NCBI GenBank assembly: GCA_040398465.1
Contig: JBBAUA010000012.1
Coordinates: 1 to 64,000 of the forward strand
Origin: UBA7672 sp040398465
Lineage (GTDB): Bacteria > Pseudomonadota > Alphaproteobacteria > Caulobacterales > Hyphomonadaceae
Length of the DNA stretch: 64,000 nt
Reading direction: 5' to 3'
Shown here in pieces: positions 16,986 through 26,100 of this stretch. Position numbers and translations under genes: made by a program. The notes beneath the pieces were generated by a model that saw only the letters and a list, made by a program, of their open reading frames with translations, was not told where the DNA came from and ran no database searches. The stretch's first letter is position 1; every line of letters begins with the position of its first letter.

Positions 16986-17771
16986 CTACTCGTTCTGCCA
17001 CACCGGCTTCCGCTTCTCTGCGAACGCCTTCGGGCCTTCCTTGTGGTCCGCCGAGGCCAACAGCTTCCCGATGCCAGGAACCCTTGTCTCGAACGCCGTC
17101 TTGAGATCGGCGGTGTTGAGCCCGGTGAGCACCGTCTCCTTGGTCGCCTTGATGGCCATCGGGGAGCATTCCAGGATCATCCCGGCCCAGCGCTTGGCTT
17201 CTTCCAGCGCCTTGCCCTGCGCAACGACTTCGGTGACGAAGCCGATCTCCTTGCCCTCGGCAGCGCTCACCGTCCGGCCCGTGAGCATCATGCCCATCGC
17301 CTTCTTCAGCGGCACCTGCCGCGGCAGGCGATGCATGCCGGAAGCAAGCGCCGCAAACCCCACCTTGGGTTCGGGCAGCGCAAACTTCGCGTTTTCCGCC
17401 GCGATAATGATGTCGGTCGCCAGCGCGATCTCGAACCCGCCTCCCATGGCGAACCCGTTCACGGCCGCGATCACCGGCTTGTAGAGATCATACCGCGACG
17501 TCAGCCCGCCGAATCCCGACGACGGCATCGGCACCGGCGATTTCTGGCCGGAGGCCGCAAACTTCAGGTCGTTGCCGGCAGAGAACGCTTTTTCCCCGGC
17601 CCCCGTGACAATCGCGACCCACAGCTCGGGATTCTTGGCGAATTCGTCGAAAGCCGCCCCCATTTCCGCATTTCCCATCGGATGGAGGCAGTTCAGCTGG
17701 TCCGGCCGGTTGATGGTGACAATGAATAGGCGGCCTTCGGTCTCGGTCTTGATGAACTCGTAAGCGCTCAT
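16986..17771 (-). CDS. Enoyl-CoA hydratase/isomerase family protein
   Basis: The 261-residue crotonase-fold protein has the oxyanion-hole segments KAFSAGNDLK and NGFAMGGGFEIALATD. The usual Glu pair of hydratases is partly kept (ALPEPKVGFAA). It probably acts on an acyl-CoA in beta-oxidation or side-chain degradation; the exact substrate is unknown. It precedes the phosphotransferase-like gene and may form an operon with it. Acyl-CoA dehydrogenases occur far away at 54427 and 61695. Confidence 0.85.
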   Translation of the reverse strand: MSAYEFIKTETEGRLFIVTINRPDQLNCLHPMGNAEMGAAFDEFAKNPELWVAIVTGAGEKAFSAGNDLKFAASGQKSPVPMPSSGFGGLTSRYDLYKPVIAAVNGFAMGGGFEIALATDIIIAAENAKFALPEPKVGFAALASGMHRLPRQVPLKKAMGMMLTGRTVSAAEGKEIGFVTEVVAQGKALEEAKRWAGMILECSPMAIKATKETVLTGLNTADLKTAFETRVPGIGKLLASADHKEGPKAFAEKRKPVWQNE

Positions 17772-17863
17772 GGGGCGTCTCCTGCAGGCTTTCGTTTACC
17801 TTTGGACAAGGTCGCGTCCACTACAACTAGCCCCAAAGATGGGTTAGCGGAACACGCTGTCTG

Positions 17864-18460
17864 ATGAGTGACACTCTGGAGCTCAGACAACCTGTGGAAA
17901 CAGGTGACGATGAGGGGCTGCACACGCCGCCGCCTCCGTTCGAAGGCGTGAAGTGGCGCATCAAGATCGCCGAAAAGGAATACGGCCCCTACCCCCGCAC
18001 CCGCCTGATCGATTTTCTGAAGGAAGGCCGCGTCCAGGCCGGAACCTACATCGCCTGCGGAACGGACACGGACTACCACCGCGCCGACCACCACCCCAAC
18101 CTGCGCTGGGACTTCAAGGGTCCCAAGAAACGCAAATTCGGCGACCCCCGCCTCGACGCAGGCGAGACCGAAGTCCCCGTCTGCAATTATTTCATCGCCG
18201 CGCGCCTGCTATCGGGCAATGAACGCTTCGAGCGCGTGCTGCGCGAAGCCGGAAAGATGACCCGCGCCGCCGGCGACATGTGGGTGCTGCGTTCAAAACA
18301 GACGATCCAGCAGCTCCGCAATCAGCTGACTCTCGCGGTTAAGCCGCACGAGCACTTCATCATCGTCAACGCCTCGAAGGACCGGCTCGCCTGGTACAAT
18401 ATCGGCGTCGAGAACGACATCTCTGTGCGCGGCGTCTGGGACACGGACGAAGTGCAGTAG
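17864..18460 (+). CDS. GYF-like domain protein of unknown function
   Basis: The 198-residue soluble protein has at residues 27-60 a stretch KWRIKIAEKEYGPYPRTRL, then DFLKEGRVQAGTYI. This resembles the GYF_2 domain found in bacterial proteins, which binds Pro-rich peptides. The remainder (FIAARLLSGNERFERVL, then MWVLRSKQTIQQLRNQL) resembles nothing I can name. There is no signal peptide or membrane segment. The gene stands alone. Confidence 0.6.
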   Translation: MSDTLELRQPVETGDDEGLHTPPPPFEGVKWRIKIAEKEYGPYPRTRLIDFLKEGRVQAGTYIACGTDTDYHRADHHPNLRWDFKGPKKRKFGDPRLDAGETEVPVCNYFIAARLLSGNERFERVLREAGKMTRAAGDMWVLRSKQTIQQLRNQLTLAVKPHEHFIIVNASKDRLAWYNIGVENDISVRGVWDTDEVQ

Positions 18461-18581
18461 ACCGCGAAAGACACCCGCGCCGGTCATCGCACTTTGAAGC
18501 CGCCCGACGAGTCGCTGTAACGATTGCCCGGCAAGTAGCGAACTAGCCTTCAGACCCGTCACGTCCGGCGAGAGGCAAGCC

Positions 18582-19454
18582 ATGCCAGACAACAAACAGA
18601 TCACTGCCTTTGTCTTTGCCGGCGGCGGCAGCCTGGGCGCCATTCAGGTCGGCGCACTTCGCGAACTTGTAGCGGCAGGTGAGAAACCTGACTTCGTGGT
18701 CGGCGCTTCTGTCGGCGCCCTGAACGCTTGTCATTATGCATCGCAGCCTGATGCGGCCGGGGTGAAGGAGCTCGAAACGATCTGGCGAAACCTGCGTCGG
18801 CAGGATGTCTTCCCCGCGACACTGAGCGGCGCGATCAACCTCCTGCGAGGGTCAGGCAGCCTCTTCGACTCGCGCAGCCTCCGTCAGCTGGTCACGCGTC
18901 ACTTGCGGGTCGAGCGCTTGGAAGACACAGAGATTCCGGTTCACGTTGTGGCCACGGGTATGGACGGTTCTGCCACCTGCCTGTCGAAGGGCGCCGTGTC
19001 CGACGCCGTGCTGGCCAGTTCTGCAATACCCATCGCGCTTCCCTCGGTGCAGATTGGCGAGCATCACCTGATCGACGGCGCCGTGGCCGGAAACACGCCA
19101 ATCCTCACCGCGGCCGAGTTGGGCGCTGAGCGGATCGTGGTTCTACAGACCGGCTACCCCTGCGCGATGCAGGGGCCGCCACGCGGCGCAATTGCAGGCG
19201 GACTTCATGCGCTCACGCTCCTGATCTCCAACCAGATGGAGCGCGCCCTCAAATTGCTGGCCGGAAAGGCGGATGTCTTTGTCGCCCCCCACCTTTGCCC
19301 GCTCGCCATCTCGCCCTTCAACTTTTCCGAAGGCGCGACCCTGATCGAACGCTCAGCGCAAGCAGCTCGGGCGTGGATCGAGGCTGGCGGCCTGATCCGG
19401 CCTGCCGACGCATCTGTATTCGAGCACCATCACGCAAAGAGCGCCGCGACCTGA
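18582..19454 (+). CDS. Patatin-like phospholipase
   Basis: The 290-residue protein has the patatin catalytic dyad and oxyanion hole: AGGGSLGAIQVGAL near residue 12, GASVGALNA (GxSxG nucleophile Ser) near residue 43, and IDGAVAGNTP (catalytic Asp) near residue 165. Members hydrolyse acyl chains of phospholipids. No signal peptide is visible, so it acts in the cytoplasm or at the inner leaflet. Start ATG 18582 follows GAGAGGCAAGCC. Confidence 0.85.
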   Translation: MPDNKQITAFVFAGGGSLGAIQVGALRELVAAGEKPDFVVGASVGALNACHYASQPDAAGVKELETIWRNLRRQDVFPATLSGAINLLRGSGSLFDSRSLRQLVTRHLRVERLEDTEIPVHVVATGMDGSATCLSKGAVSDAVLASSAIPIALPSVQIGEHHLIDGAVAGNTPILTAAELGAERIVVLQTGYPCAMQGPPRGAIAGGLHALTLLISNQMERALKLLAGKADVFVAPHLCPLAISPFNFSEGATLIERSAQAARAWIEAGGLIRPADASVFEHHHAKSAAT

Positions 19455-19537
19455 CCCGCCGGTCCTTCATTGGCCAATCCTCCGAGGCAAGCCGCCACAG
19501 AGCGGCGGCAACGTCGGATCGCACGACGCTCAACCGG

Positions 19538-19771
19538 TCAGGCGCCGTCCGGGCACTGATTGCCCTTCAGTGCATAACGCGCATCATTGCGCGCACCTGG
19601 ATACCGCTCAGGGCTCGCGAGAACGCTCAGCAATTGCGCGCAGGCCATAGCCTTCTGTTCCGCGGACATGGTGGGGATCGGGGATGTGATCCCGGGAACC
19701 GAGACACAGCCGCCCAATATCAGTGAGGCGAGACCCGTGGCGCAGGCGATGGCGGGCGTCGAAGTACGCAT
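19538..19771 (-). CDS. Small lipoprotein (77 aa)
   Basis: The protein starts at 19771 with a lipoprotein signal (MRTSTPAIACATGLASLILGGC) and is followed by about 55 residues with MSAEQKAMACAQLLSVLASPERYPGA. Its ribosome-binding site is in CAAGGGGACTTCC. No family was recognised. A longer open frame to 19873 exists but adds no sensible sequence. Confidence 0.5.
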   Translation of the reverse strand: MRTSTPAIACATGLASLILGGCVSVPGITSPIPTMSAEQKAMACAQLLSVLASPERYPGARNDARYALKGNQCPDGA

Positions 19772-19998
19772 GGAAGTCCCCTTGCGTCTCGAGGCGGGGC
19801 TGCTCTGGTCGTGAGACAGCGACCGGAACGTCGTACTGGCAGGATGAATCAGCCAGGTGACGAAGACAACCATGCTGACCGGAGTGCCATTTGTCGGCCG
19901 CTGCAGACTCCACCCGGAAGACAGCGTCGCTTGATCAGGCTCAACGCGCTATGGATGCGGCCCTGCGTCTCGTGGCGCAGTGACGGAGAGCCCCGACC

Positions 19999-20700
19999 AT
20001 GCCACGCTCGAAGCCCCACATCGAACGCCACGCCGTCGCGCGCATCGGCTGGCTGCGCGCAGCTGTGCTTGGCGCCAATGACGGAATCGTCTCGACCGCG
20101 AGCCTGATCGTCGGCGTCGCCGCCGCGGGTACGGATCGCACCGCGATCCTCGTCGCCGGTGCTGCAGGACTCGTCGCCGGCGCCATGTCGATGGCGGCTG
20201 GCGAATACGTCTCCGTCAGCTCGCAATCCGACACAGAGAAGGCCGACCTCGCCAAGGAGACGCGCGAACTTGCCGACAGCCCCGAGATGGAGCGTCAGGA
20301 GCTGACACAGATCTATGTTGATCGCGGCCTTGATCCGTTGCTTGCGAGGCAGGTCGCCGATCAGCTGACGGCGAAGGATGCGCTCAAAGCCCACGCGCGG
20401 GACGAACTCGGCATCTCGGATATCACCACTGCACGGCCGATCCAGGCCGCCATCACCTCGGCCATCACCTTCGCCCTTGGCGCGGCCTTGCCCCTTCTGG
20501 CCCTGCTGCTGGCTCCTACCGGAAACCTTGAACTGACAGTGGGGGCCGCATCCGTACTGTTTCTCGCGCTGCTCGGCTATCTCGGCGCTCAGGCCGGCGG
20601 AGCAAATGTCTGGAAATCGGTCGGCCGCGTGGTGTTCTGGGGCGTCATCGCAATGTTGGTTACCGCGGGAATCGGCATGCTTTTCGGCGCGGTAGTCTGA
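19999..20700 (+). CDS. VIT1/CCC1-family iron/manganese transporter
   Basis: The 233-residue integral membrane protein has the family hallmarks LGANDGIVSTASLIVGVAAA and GAMSMAAGEYVSVSSQ in the first two segments. A charged helical metal-binding loop (residues 75-140, ETRELADSPEMERQEL) precedes three further membrane segments. Relatives move Fe or Mn out of the cytosol and protect from metal stress. The order and number of segments (five) match the family. Confidence 0.9.
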   Translation: MPRSKPHIERHAVARIGWLRAAVLGANDGIVSTASLIVGVAAAGTDRTAILVAGAAGLVAGAMSMAAGEYVSVSSQSDTEKADLAKETRELADSPEMERQELTQIYVDRGLDPLLARQVADQLTAKDALKAHARDELGISDITTARPIQAAITSAITFALGAALPLLALLLAPTGNLELTVGAASVLFLALLGYLGAQAGGANVWKSVGRVVFWGVIAMLVTAGIGMLFGAVV

Positions 20701-20838
20701 CGCGGCCCCTCTGCCGCTGCCGTTTGCAGGGTGGCATTTATCCCCAATTGCTGTATGGGACGCCCGCCAGCCCCGGCCTCCCCGCGACCTGAATCCCGCC
20801 AACGGGACGGCCCGCCCCGATTTTGAAAACGACCCACA

Positions 20839-23187
20839 ATGCCCTTCCCGACAGTCCATCCCGCGCTCGACCGCGCCCTTGCTGCGCGTGGCTATGACCA
20901 GCCGACCTCCGTCCAGCTCGCCGTCGTCGAGGCCGACCAGAACCCTGACCGCCCCAACGCCGACCTGCTCGTCTCGGCCCAGACCGGTTCGGGCAAGACC
21001 GTCGCCTTCGGCCTCGCCCTCGCCTCAACCCTGCTTGGCGAATCCGAGCGGTTTGACCACGTCAACCGCCCCCGCGCCCTGATCATCGCGCCGACCCGCG
21101 AACTTGCGATGCAGATCAGCCGTGAGTTCGAGTGGCTCTACGCCGACACCGGCGCGCGCATCGTCGTGGCAGTCGGCGGCATGAGCGTACGCGCCGAACA
21201 GCAGCTTCTCTCGCGTGGCGCCCACATCGTCATCGGCACGCCGGGCCGTCTCTGCGACCACCTCACGAAGGGCTATCTCGACCTCTCCGCGCTTCAGGTC
21301 GCCGTGCTCGACGAAGCCGACGAGATGCTCGACCTCGGTTTCCGCGAAGAACTCGAAACGCTGCTTGATGCGACCAACGCAGAAACCCGCCGCACACTGC
21401 TGTTCTCGGCCACCATCGCCCGCGGCATCGCCATGCTCGCGAAGGGTTACCAGCGCGACGCAATCCGCATCGACACCACCAGCGCCACAGAACCTCATGG
21501 CGACATCGACTACCGCGCCATGCGCGTCTCCCCCGGCGACACCGAGCGCGCCGTCGTCAACGTGCTGCGCTATTTCGAAGCCGGCCGCGCCCTCGTCTTC
21601 TGCGCCACCCGCGAAGCCGTGCGCCACCTCCACGCCGCCCTGCGCGAGCGCGGCTTCCACGCCGTCGGCCTCTCCGGCGAAATGGGCCAGCGCGAACGCA
21701 ACGATGCGCTGCAAGCCCTGCGCGACGGCCACGCCAAGGTCTGCGTCGCCACTGACGTCGCGGCCCGCGGCCTCGACCTTCCCGACCTCGGCCTCGTCAT
21801 CCACGCCGACCTGCCGACCAACAAGGCGACGCTCCTACACCGCTCCGGCCGCACGGGCCGCGCCGGGAAGAAGGGCGTGTCGATCCTCCTCGTCACCCAC
21901 ACCAAGCGCCGTCGCACCGAACAGGTGCTCGCCTCCGCCAACATCGAAGCCACCTGGAGCGGCCCGCCGACCGCGAAGGAAATCCGCGAGCAGGACCGCC
22001 AACGTCTCCTCTCCCACCCGTCGCTCAGCGCAACCATCACTGACGAAGACCAGGGCATCGCGAAACAACTCGCCGAAACCATCCCGGCCGAACAACTCGC
22101 CGCCGCCCTGATCGGCCTCCTGCGCAACGAGCTTCCCGAGCCGGAAGATGTGTCCGACGACGGTCGCATGCGCAACGCGCAGACCTTCGAACGCCAGTCG
22201 GGTCCCCGCGACTTCTCGGAGCGCCCAGCGCCGCGCGGCCGCGCCGAACGCGGCTTTGTTGCTTCAGAAGGCGACGGCGTGTGGTTCCGTCTCAATGTCG
22301 GCCGCCAGCGAAACGCAGATCCAAAATGGATCCTGCCGCTCATCTGCCGCGTCGGCCATATCACCAAGGCCGAGATTGGCCCGATCCGCATCTTCGGCGA
22401 CGAAACCAAGTTCGAGATCGTGGGTCACGCCGCCGAAGCCTTCGCCATCGCCGTCCGCGACACGCAGGACGACAAGATCCAGATCGAGCCCACGACCGCT
22501 CCGGGCCCGAACGACAGCACGCACCCGATGCGCGCCCGTCGCGACGATGGCGCCCGCGCCGATCGTGCGCCGCGCGAAGATGGTCCCATCCGCGAGAAGC
22601 GCGACTTCGGCGATCGCCCGCCGCGTCCCAAACGCGAGTACGGCGACCGCCCCGTGCGCGAGCCGCGCAGCGACGCCCGTCCACCGCGCGAAGACTTCAA
22701 GCGCAGCGGCCGAGACGAAGCCCGCGCCGCCCGCTACGAGCAGCGCGACAATGAACGGGCCAAGCTGGCCGCTGATCCGGTCTACGCATCCCTGAAATCG
22801 GACGCGCCGGCTCAGGACAAGGGCGCCCCGCCGCCTCTGCATCCGAGTGGCATGAACCGCAAGGAACGTCGCGACGCCGCCCGCGCCGAAGGCAAGATCG
22901 CGCCGCTCGTTCCCGACAGCTCCCCGCCGAAACGCAAATGGGCGCCGGAAGCCGATACACCCGTCGCCCGCCGCCCTGCCAAGCCACACGCCGACACCCG
23001 CCTCGCCGAGCGTCGCAGCCGCGACAGCGACCGCCCCGAAGGCTTCAAGCCCCGCGGCCCCAAAGGCCCAGCCGGCAAATCCTTCAAGCCTCGCGGCGAC
23101 AAACCCTTCGCCAAATCCTTCGGCGGCAAGCCGGGAGGCAAACCCTTCCGCGGCAAGCCAGCCGGCAAGCGCGACTCCCGCGGGTAG
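20839..23187 (+). CDS. DEAD-box RNA helicase with DbpA-like RNA-binding domain and long basic tail
   Basis: The 782-residue ATP-dependent RNA helicase carries all core motifs: AQTGSGKT, PTRELA, VLDEADEML, FSAT and HRSGRTGRAG. Residues about 470-550 form a DbpA/CsdA C-terminal RNA-binding domain (VWFRLNVGRQ, then ICRVGHITKAEIGPIRI). The last 220 residues are low-complexity and rich in Arg, Asp, Lys and Pro (REDGPIREKR, KSFGGKPGGKPFRGKPAGK), probably an RNA-binding disordered tail. It probably acts in ribosome assembly or mRNA turnover. A nested inverted repeat follows directly. Confidence 0.9.
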   Translation: MPFPTVHPALDRALAARGYDQPTSVQLAVVEADQNPDRPNADLLVSAQTGSGKTVAFGLALASTLLGESERFDHVNRPRALIIAPTRELAMQISREFEWLYADTGARIVVAVGGMSVRAEQQLLSRGAHIVIGTPGRLCDHLTKGYLDLSALQVAVLDEADEMLDLGFREELETLLDATNAETRRTLLFSATIARGIAMLAKGYQRDAIRIDTTSATEPHGDIDYRAMRVSPGDTERAVVNVLRYFEAGRALVFCATREAVRHLHAALRERGFHAVGLSGEMGQRERNDALQALRDGHAKVCVATDVAARGLDLPDLGLVIHADLPTNKATLLHRSGRTGRAGKKGVSILLVTHTKRRRTEQVLASANIEATWSGPPTAKEIREQDRQRLLSHPSLSATITDEDQGIAKQLAETIPAEQLAAALIGLLRNELPEPEDVSDDGRMRNAQTFERQSGPRDFSERPAPRGRAERGFVASEGDGVWFRLNVGRQRNADPKWILPLICRVGHITKAEIGPIRIFGDETKFEIVGHAAEAFAIAVRDTQDDKIQIEPTTAPGPNDSTHPMRARRDDGARADRAPREDGPIREKRDFGDRPPRPKREYGDRPVREPRSDARPPREDFKRSGRDEARAARYEQRDNERAKLAADPVYASLKSDAPAQDKGAPPPLHPSGMNRKERRDAARAEGKIAPLVPDSSPPKRKWAPEADTPVARRPAKPHADTRLAERRSRDSDRPEGFKPRGPKGPAGKSFKPRGDKPFAKSFGGKPGGKPFRGKPAGKRDSRG

Positions 23188-23198
23188 ATCTGCGAGCC

Positions 23199-23320
23199 GC
23201 CCTCGTGGTTCGACGGACGGCGGCTCTGCCGCCTACTCACCATGAGGGCTATTCTACTGTCGGTGCGTAGCCCTCATGGTGAGCAGCGCACGCCGTGCGC
23301 GTCCGTCGAACCACGAGGGC
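23199..23320. repeat. Nested inverted repeat between convergent genes
   Basis: Perfect 21-bp outer arms (23199-23219 and 23300-23320, core CTCGTGGTTCGACGG) enclose perfect 15-bp inner arms (23236-23250 and 23269-23283, core CACCATGAGGG). The element fills the gap between the helicase and the LLM oxidoreductase stops. It could be a bidirectional terminator and is related in design to 3168-3273 and 60273-60331. Confidence 0.85.
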
Positions 23321-23332
23321 GTGCTCACGACG

Positions 23333-24307
23333 CTAGCCGATCGCCGCCGCCGCGATCTCATACGACCGCAGCCTCAGCCTGTGATCCCAAACCGAGCCCG
23401 TCACCATCAGCTCATCGGCCCCGGTCCGCGCGACAAACTCCGCAATCCCGCGCTTCACCTTCTCCGGTCCGCCAACCACCGAGCATGACAACGCCTGGAG
23501 AATGCCGTGCTCCACCATCGGGTCGAGCTTCAGGTCCGCCTTCGGCGGGGGCATCTTGCCCGGCCGCCCCATGCGCAGGTTCGCGAACGCCTGCTGGATC
23601 GAGGTGAACAGCAACTTCGCATCCTCATCCGTCTCTGCCGCAATCACATTGAGGCCCAGCATCACATACGGCTCCTGCAAGCGAGGCGATGGCCTGAAGC
23701 TCTCACGATAGATCTGGATCGCATCCATCATGTCGCCCGGCGCAAAGTGCGACGCGAACGCATAGGGCAAGCCCAGATGTGCCGCGAGCTGCGCACCGAA
23801 CAGCGACGAGCCGAGAATCCACATCTGCACATCCGCGCCAGACCCCGGCACAGCCTGGATCGTCTGCCCCGGCGCCGGCGGCTCGAACCAGCCTATCAGC
23901 TCGACCACATCCTGCGGAAACGTATCCGCCCCGCCCATGTAGCGGCGCAGCGCGCGCATCGTCGCCTGATCCGTCCCCGGCGCACGCCCCAGCCCCAGAT
24001 CGATCCGCCCCGGGTGCAGTTCCGCCAGTGTGCCGAACGCCTCCGCCACCATCAGCGGGGCATGGTTCGGCAGCATGATCCCGCCCGCACCCACGCGAAT
24101 CGTCGACGTGCCCCCCGCCACATGCGCGATCACCACAGCCGTCGCGGCGCTCGCGATGCCCGGCATGTTGTGATGCTCGGCCAGCCAGAAGCGGTGATAG
24201 CCCAGCTTTTCCGCATGACGGGCCAAGTCGAGACTGTTGTTCAGCGCCTGCCGCGTGGTCGAACCCTCGACAACGGGCGCCAGATCAAGAACGGAAAGCT
24301 TTGCCAT
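23333..24307 (-). CDS. LLM class flavin-dependent oxidoreductase
   Basis: The 324-residue luciferase-like monooxygenase fold protein starts MAKLSVLDLAPVVEGST, a typical start for this subgroup. Further signatures are RFWLAEHHNMPGIASAATAV, RVGAGGIMLPNHAPLMVAE and GLGRAPGTD. It uses FMNH2 and oxygen on an unknown substrate. The start at 24307 rather than 24316 is preferred by family length. The gene is divergent from an uncharacterised gene at 24348. Confidence 0.85.
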   Translation of the reverse strand: MAKLSVLDLAPVVEGSTTRQALNNSLDLARHAEKLGYHRFWLAEHHNMPGIASAATAVVIAHVAGGTSTIRVGAGGIMLPNHAPLMVAEAFGTLAELHPGRIDLGLGRAPGTDQATMRALRRYMGGADTFPQDVVELIGWFEPPAPGQTIQAVPGSGADVQMWILGSSLFGAQLAAHLGLPYAFASHFAPGDMMDAIQIYRESFRPSPRLQEPYVMLGLNVIAAETDEDAKLLFTSIQQAFANLRMGRPGKMPPPKADLKLDPMVEHGILQALSCSVVGGPEKVKRGIAEFVARTGADELMVTGSVWDHRLRLRSYEIAAAAIG

Positions 24308-24347
24308 GGCCGACATATAGGCTCTGCCGGCCGATACGCTAGGATGG

Positions 24348-25142
24348 ATGCCTTCAAGTGTGGATGCAGACCCTTTGACCAGCCCGGCACTTACATCGGC
24401 AGCCTATCTTTCACCGGAATATGTCGACCTTCAGGTCCGCTTCGCCGAGCGCGTGGCCGAGGCCGCAGCATTGCCGCTTGACGATGCCTTGCTGCGCTAC
24501 ACCAACTTCCACCGCCGTTTGGGCCTTGGCGTTCCCGACCAAGCAGCTTTGCCCGAGCAGTGGCGCGTTCTCACGGATGGCATCGCGTCCCTCTCCCATG
24601 ATTCTCGCGTCGAACGCCTTTTCGCTGCGCTCGCATCAGCAGGCGATGGCTCCGCCGTGCTTCTGCCCGGTCGCATCCCGTTTGGATGCTTCGCTTGCGA
24701 GCCGCCGAACGATGAAGGGATGGTTCGCATCCACTTCGGCAATCGCGTTCAGAATACTGACGTAGGGCCGCTCCATTCATCGCGGGTCGCGGAGCGACGC
24801 GCTGAACTGCGCGACATGTTTGGCTGGCTCGCGGGCGAGTATCCTGCCGCACGCCGGGTGGACGGCGGGTCCTGGCTCTACAATCTCGATGCCTACAGGC
24901 GCCTGTTTCCGCCGGAGTTCGCCGCTTCGCGCGAGCCGCGCGATGGCCCGCCCTATCTGCATGGCATGTCAACCTGGGGACAGTTCATCGATTTCCGGGC
25001 GCACATTCGCCCCGATGTGCGGGACGCATTCCTTGCAGCACTCCCGGGTCTCGACATGACCGCGCCGCACCGCGTCTTTCCGTATCAGGTGCTGTTCACG
25101 AGCGCACCGTTCGACACATTCAGGCGCACGTACGGCGTCTAG
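24348..25142 (+). CDS. Protein of unknown function (264 aa)
   Basis: The soluble 264-residue protein contains YTNFHRRLGLGVPDQ, FACEPPNDEGMVRIHFGNR and HGMSTWGQFIDFRAHIRP. No family was recognised. It has no signal peptide or membrane segment and a normal amino-acid composition. The start follows CTAGGATGG. It overlaps the 3' end of the convergent gamma carbonic anhydrase gene by four bases. Confidence 0.65.
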   Translation: MPSSVDADPLTSPALTSAAYLSPEYVDLQVRFAERVAEAAALPLDDALLRYTNFHRRLGLGVPDQAALPEQWRVLTDGIASLSHDSRVERLFAALASAGDGSAVLLPGRIPFGCFACEPPNDEGMVRIHFGNRVQNTDVGPLHSSRVAERRAELRDMFGWLAGEYPAARRVDGGSWLYNLDAYRRLFPPEFAASREPRDGPPYLHGMSTWGQFIDFRAHIRPDVRDAFLAALPGLDMTAPHRVFPYQVLFTSAPFDTFRRTYGV

Positions 25143-25663
25143 CCCAGCCGCTTCAGTCCCCGCGCATACCGCTTCCAGTTCTCCGCATAATGATGCGCCG
25201 ACCCCGTGATCATCTGCACCTGCTGCTCGCTCAGCTCCCGCACCACCTTGCCCGGCGCGCCCATCACCATCGAGCCGTCCGGAATTACCTTGCCCTCGGT
25301 GATCAGCGAGTTCGCACCGATCAGGCAGTTCTTCCCGATCTTCGCGCCATTGAGAATGATCGACCCGATCCCGATCAGCGTGTTCTCCCCGATCGTGCAG
25401 CCATGCAGCATCACCATATGCCCGATCGTGCAGTTCGCGCCGATGTCCAGCGGCTGGCCCACATCCGTGTGCAGTACAGACCCGTCCTGCACGTTCGAAT
25501 TCTCGCCGATCGTGATCGGATCATTGTCCCCACGCAGCGTCGCGCCGAACCACACGCTCGCGCCCCGCTTCATGACGATATTGCCGATGACGACTGCGTT
25601 GTCCGCAACCCAGCTGTCCCGGTCGCACTCCGGCTTCACCCCGTCGAGTTCGTAGATCGCCAT
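25139..25663 (-). CDS. Gamma carbonic anhydrase family protein
   Basis: The 174-residue left-handed beta-helix protein has hexapeptide repeats (VVIGNIVMKRGASVWFGATL, then LRGDNDPITIGENSNVQDG). The metal-ligand histidines are in VLHTD and GHMVMLHGC. These trimers catalyse CO2 hydration or act as related acyltransferases (YrdA/CaiE type); activity cannot be decided from sequence. The length is normal. Confidence 0.9.
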   Translation of the reverse strand: MAIYELDGVKPECDRDSWVADNAVVIGNIVMKRGASVWFGATLRGDNDPITIGENSNVQDGSVLHTDVGQPLDIGANCTIGHMVMLHGCTIGENTLIGIGSIILNGAKIGKNCLIGANSLITEGKVIPDGSMVMGAPGKVVRELSEQQVQMITGSAHHYAENWKRYARGLKRLG

Positions 25664-25793
25664 CTGGTTGTCCTTCCCACTCGTCTCTCGCGCGCCACAG
25701 CATCCACATTTAGCCGAACGACTCGAAAACCGGCGCCGATGTCATCAGGCTGCAACAATCCCCGGCAGAAGTGTGCTGCGAACACATCTGCAC

Positions 25794-25818
25794 GGAACTG
25801 ACCCTTTATAGTTCCGTT
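25794..25818 (+). promoter_or_regulatory. EcfG (general stress response) promoter, exact consensus
   Basis: GGAAC (25794-25798) and CGTT (25815-25818) are separated by exactly 16 bases, the alphaproteobacterial EcfG consensus. It lies 280 bases upstream of phoH. CGGAACT half-sites at 25793 and 25823 and the reverse AGTTCCG at 25810 make the region partly palindromic. Transcription would enter the stretch that ends in the terminator at 26005. Confidence 0.6.
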
Positions 25819-25824
25819 AATGCG

Positions 25825-26045
25825 GAACTAGTCTACTGATTGGAAGCTGATTCGAAGTGGCCAGCCCAGCGGGAAGGCCCTTCGGCATACGGGGAACGGG
25901 ATTGAGTCGACCGCGCACGGTTGCACCATCCACCTACCACGCAGCAGGCCGCGCAACGCGCCCGCCGCCGCCTCCATCGGTTTCATCCTCTTCAGATTCA
26001 TTCGAACGCCGCGGCGCCCCACAGGCTCGCGGCGTTTTTGCTTTT
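25825..26045 (+). ncRNA. Candidate stress-induced small RNA or phoH leader
   Basis: The 437 bases between the carbonic anhydrase and phoH hold no convincing ORF. They do hold an EcfG promoter at 25794-25818 and an intrinsic terminator at 26005-26045, which together would yield an RNA of about 220 nt. It may be a free sRNA, or a leader that attenuates phoH. No known RNA family was recognised. The boundaries are inferred from the two signals. Confidence 0.35.
26005..26045 (+). terminator. Rho-independent terminator upstream of phoH
   Basis: AACGCCGCG (26005-26013) pairs with CGCGGCGTT (26028-26036), followed by TTTGCTTTT. The hairpin is a textbook intrinsic terminator but sits 55 bases before the phoH start codon rather than after a gene. 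Confidence 0.75.
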
Positions 26046-26100
26046 CTGCCCGCGCCGCCAAACCCGGCGCGGGTCTTTCCGCCGCCAGAGGAGTACCAGC

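Noticed and set aside
22500..23187. Repetitive text that might suggest a CRISPR-like or direct-repeat array
   Set aside because: It is coding sequence for the Arg/Lys/Asp/Pro-rich tail of the DEAD-box helicase; the repetition reflects low-complexity protein, with no spacer-repeat periodicity.
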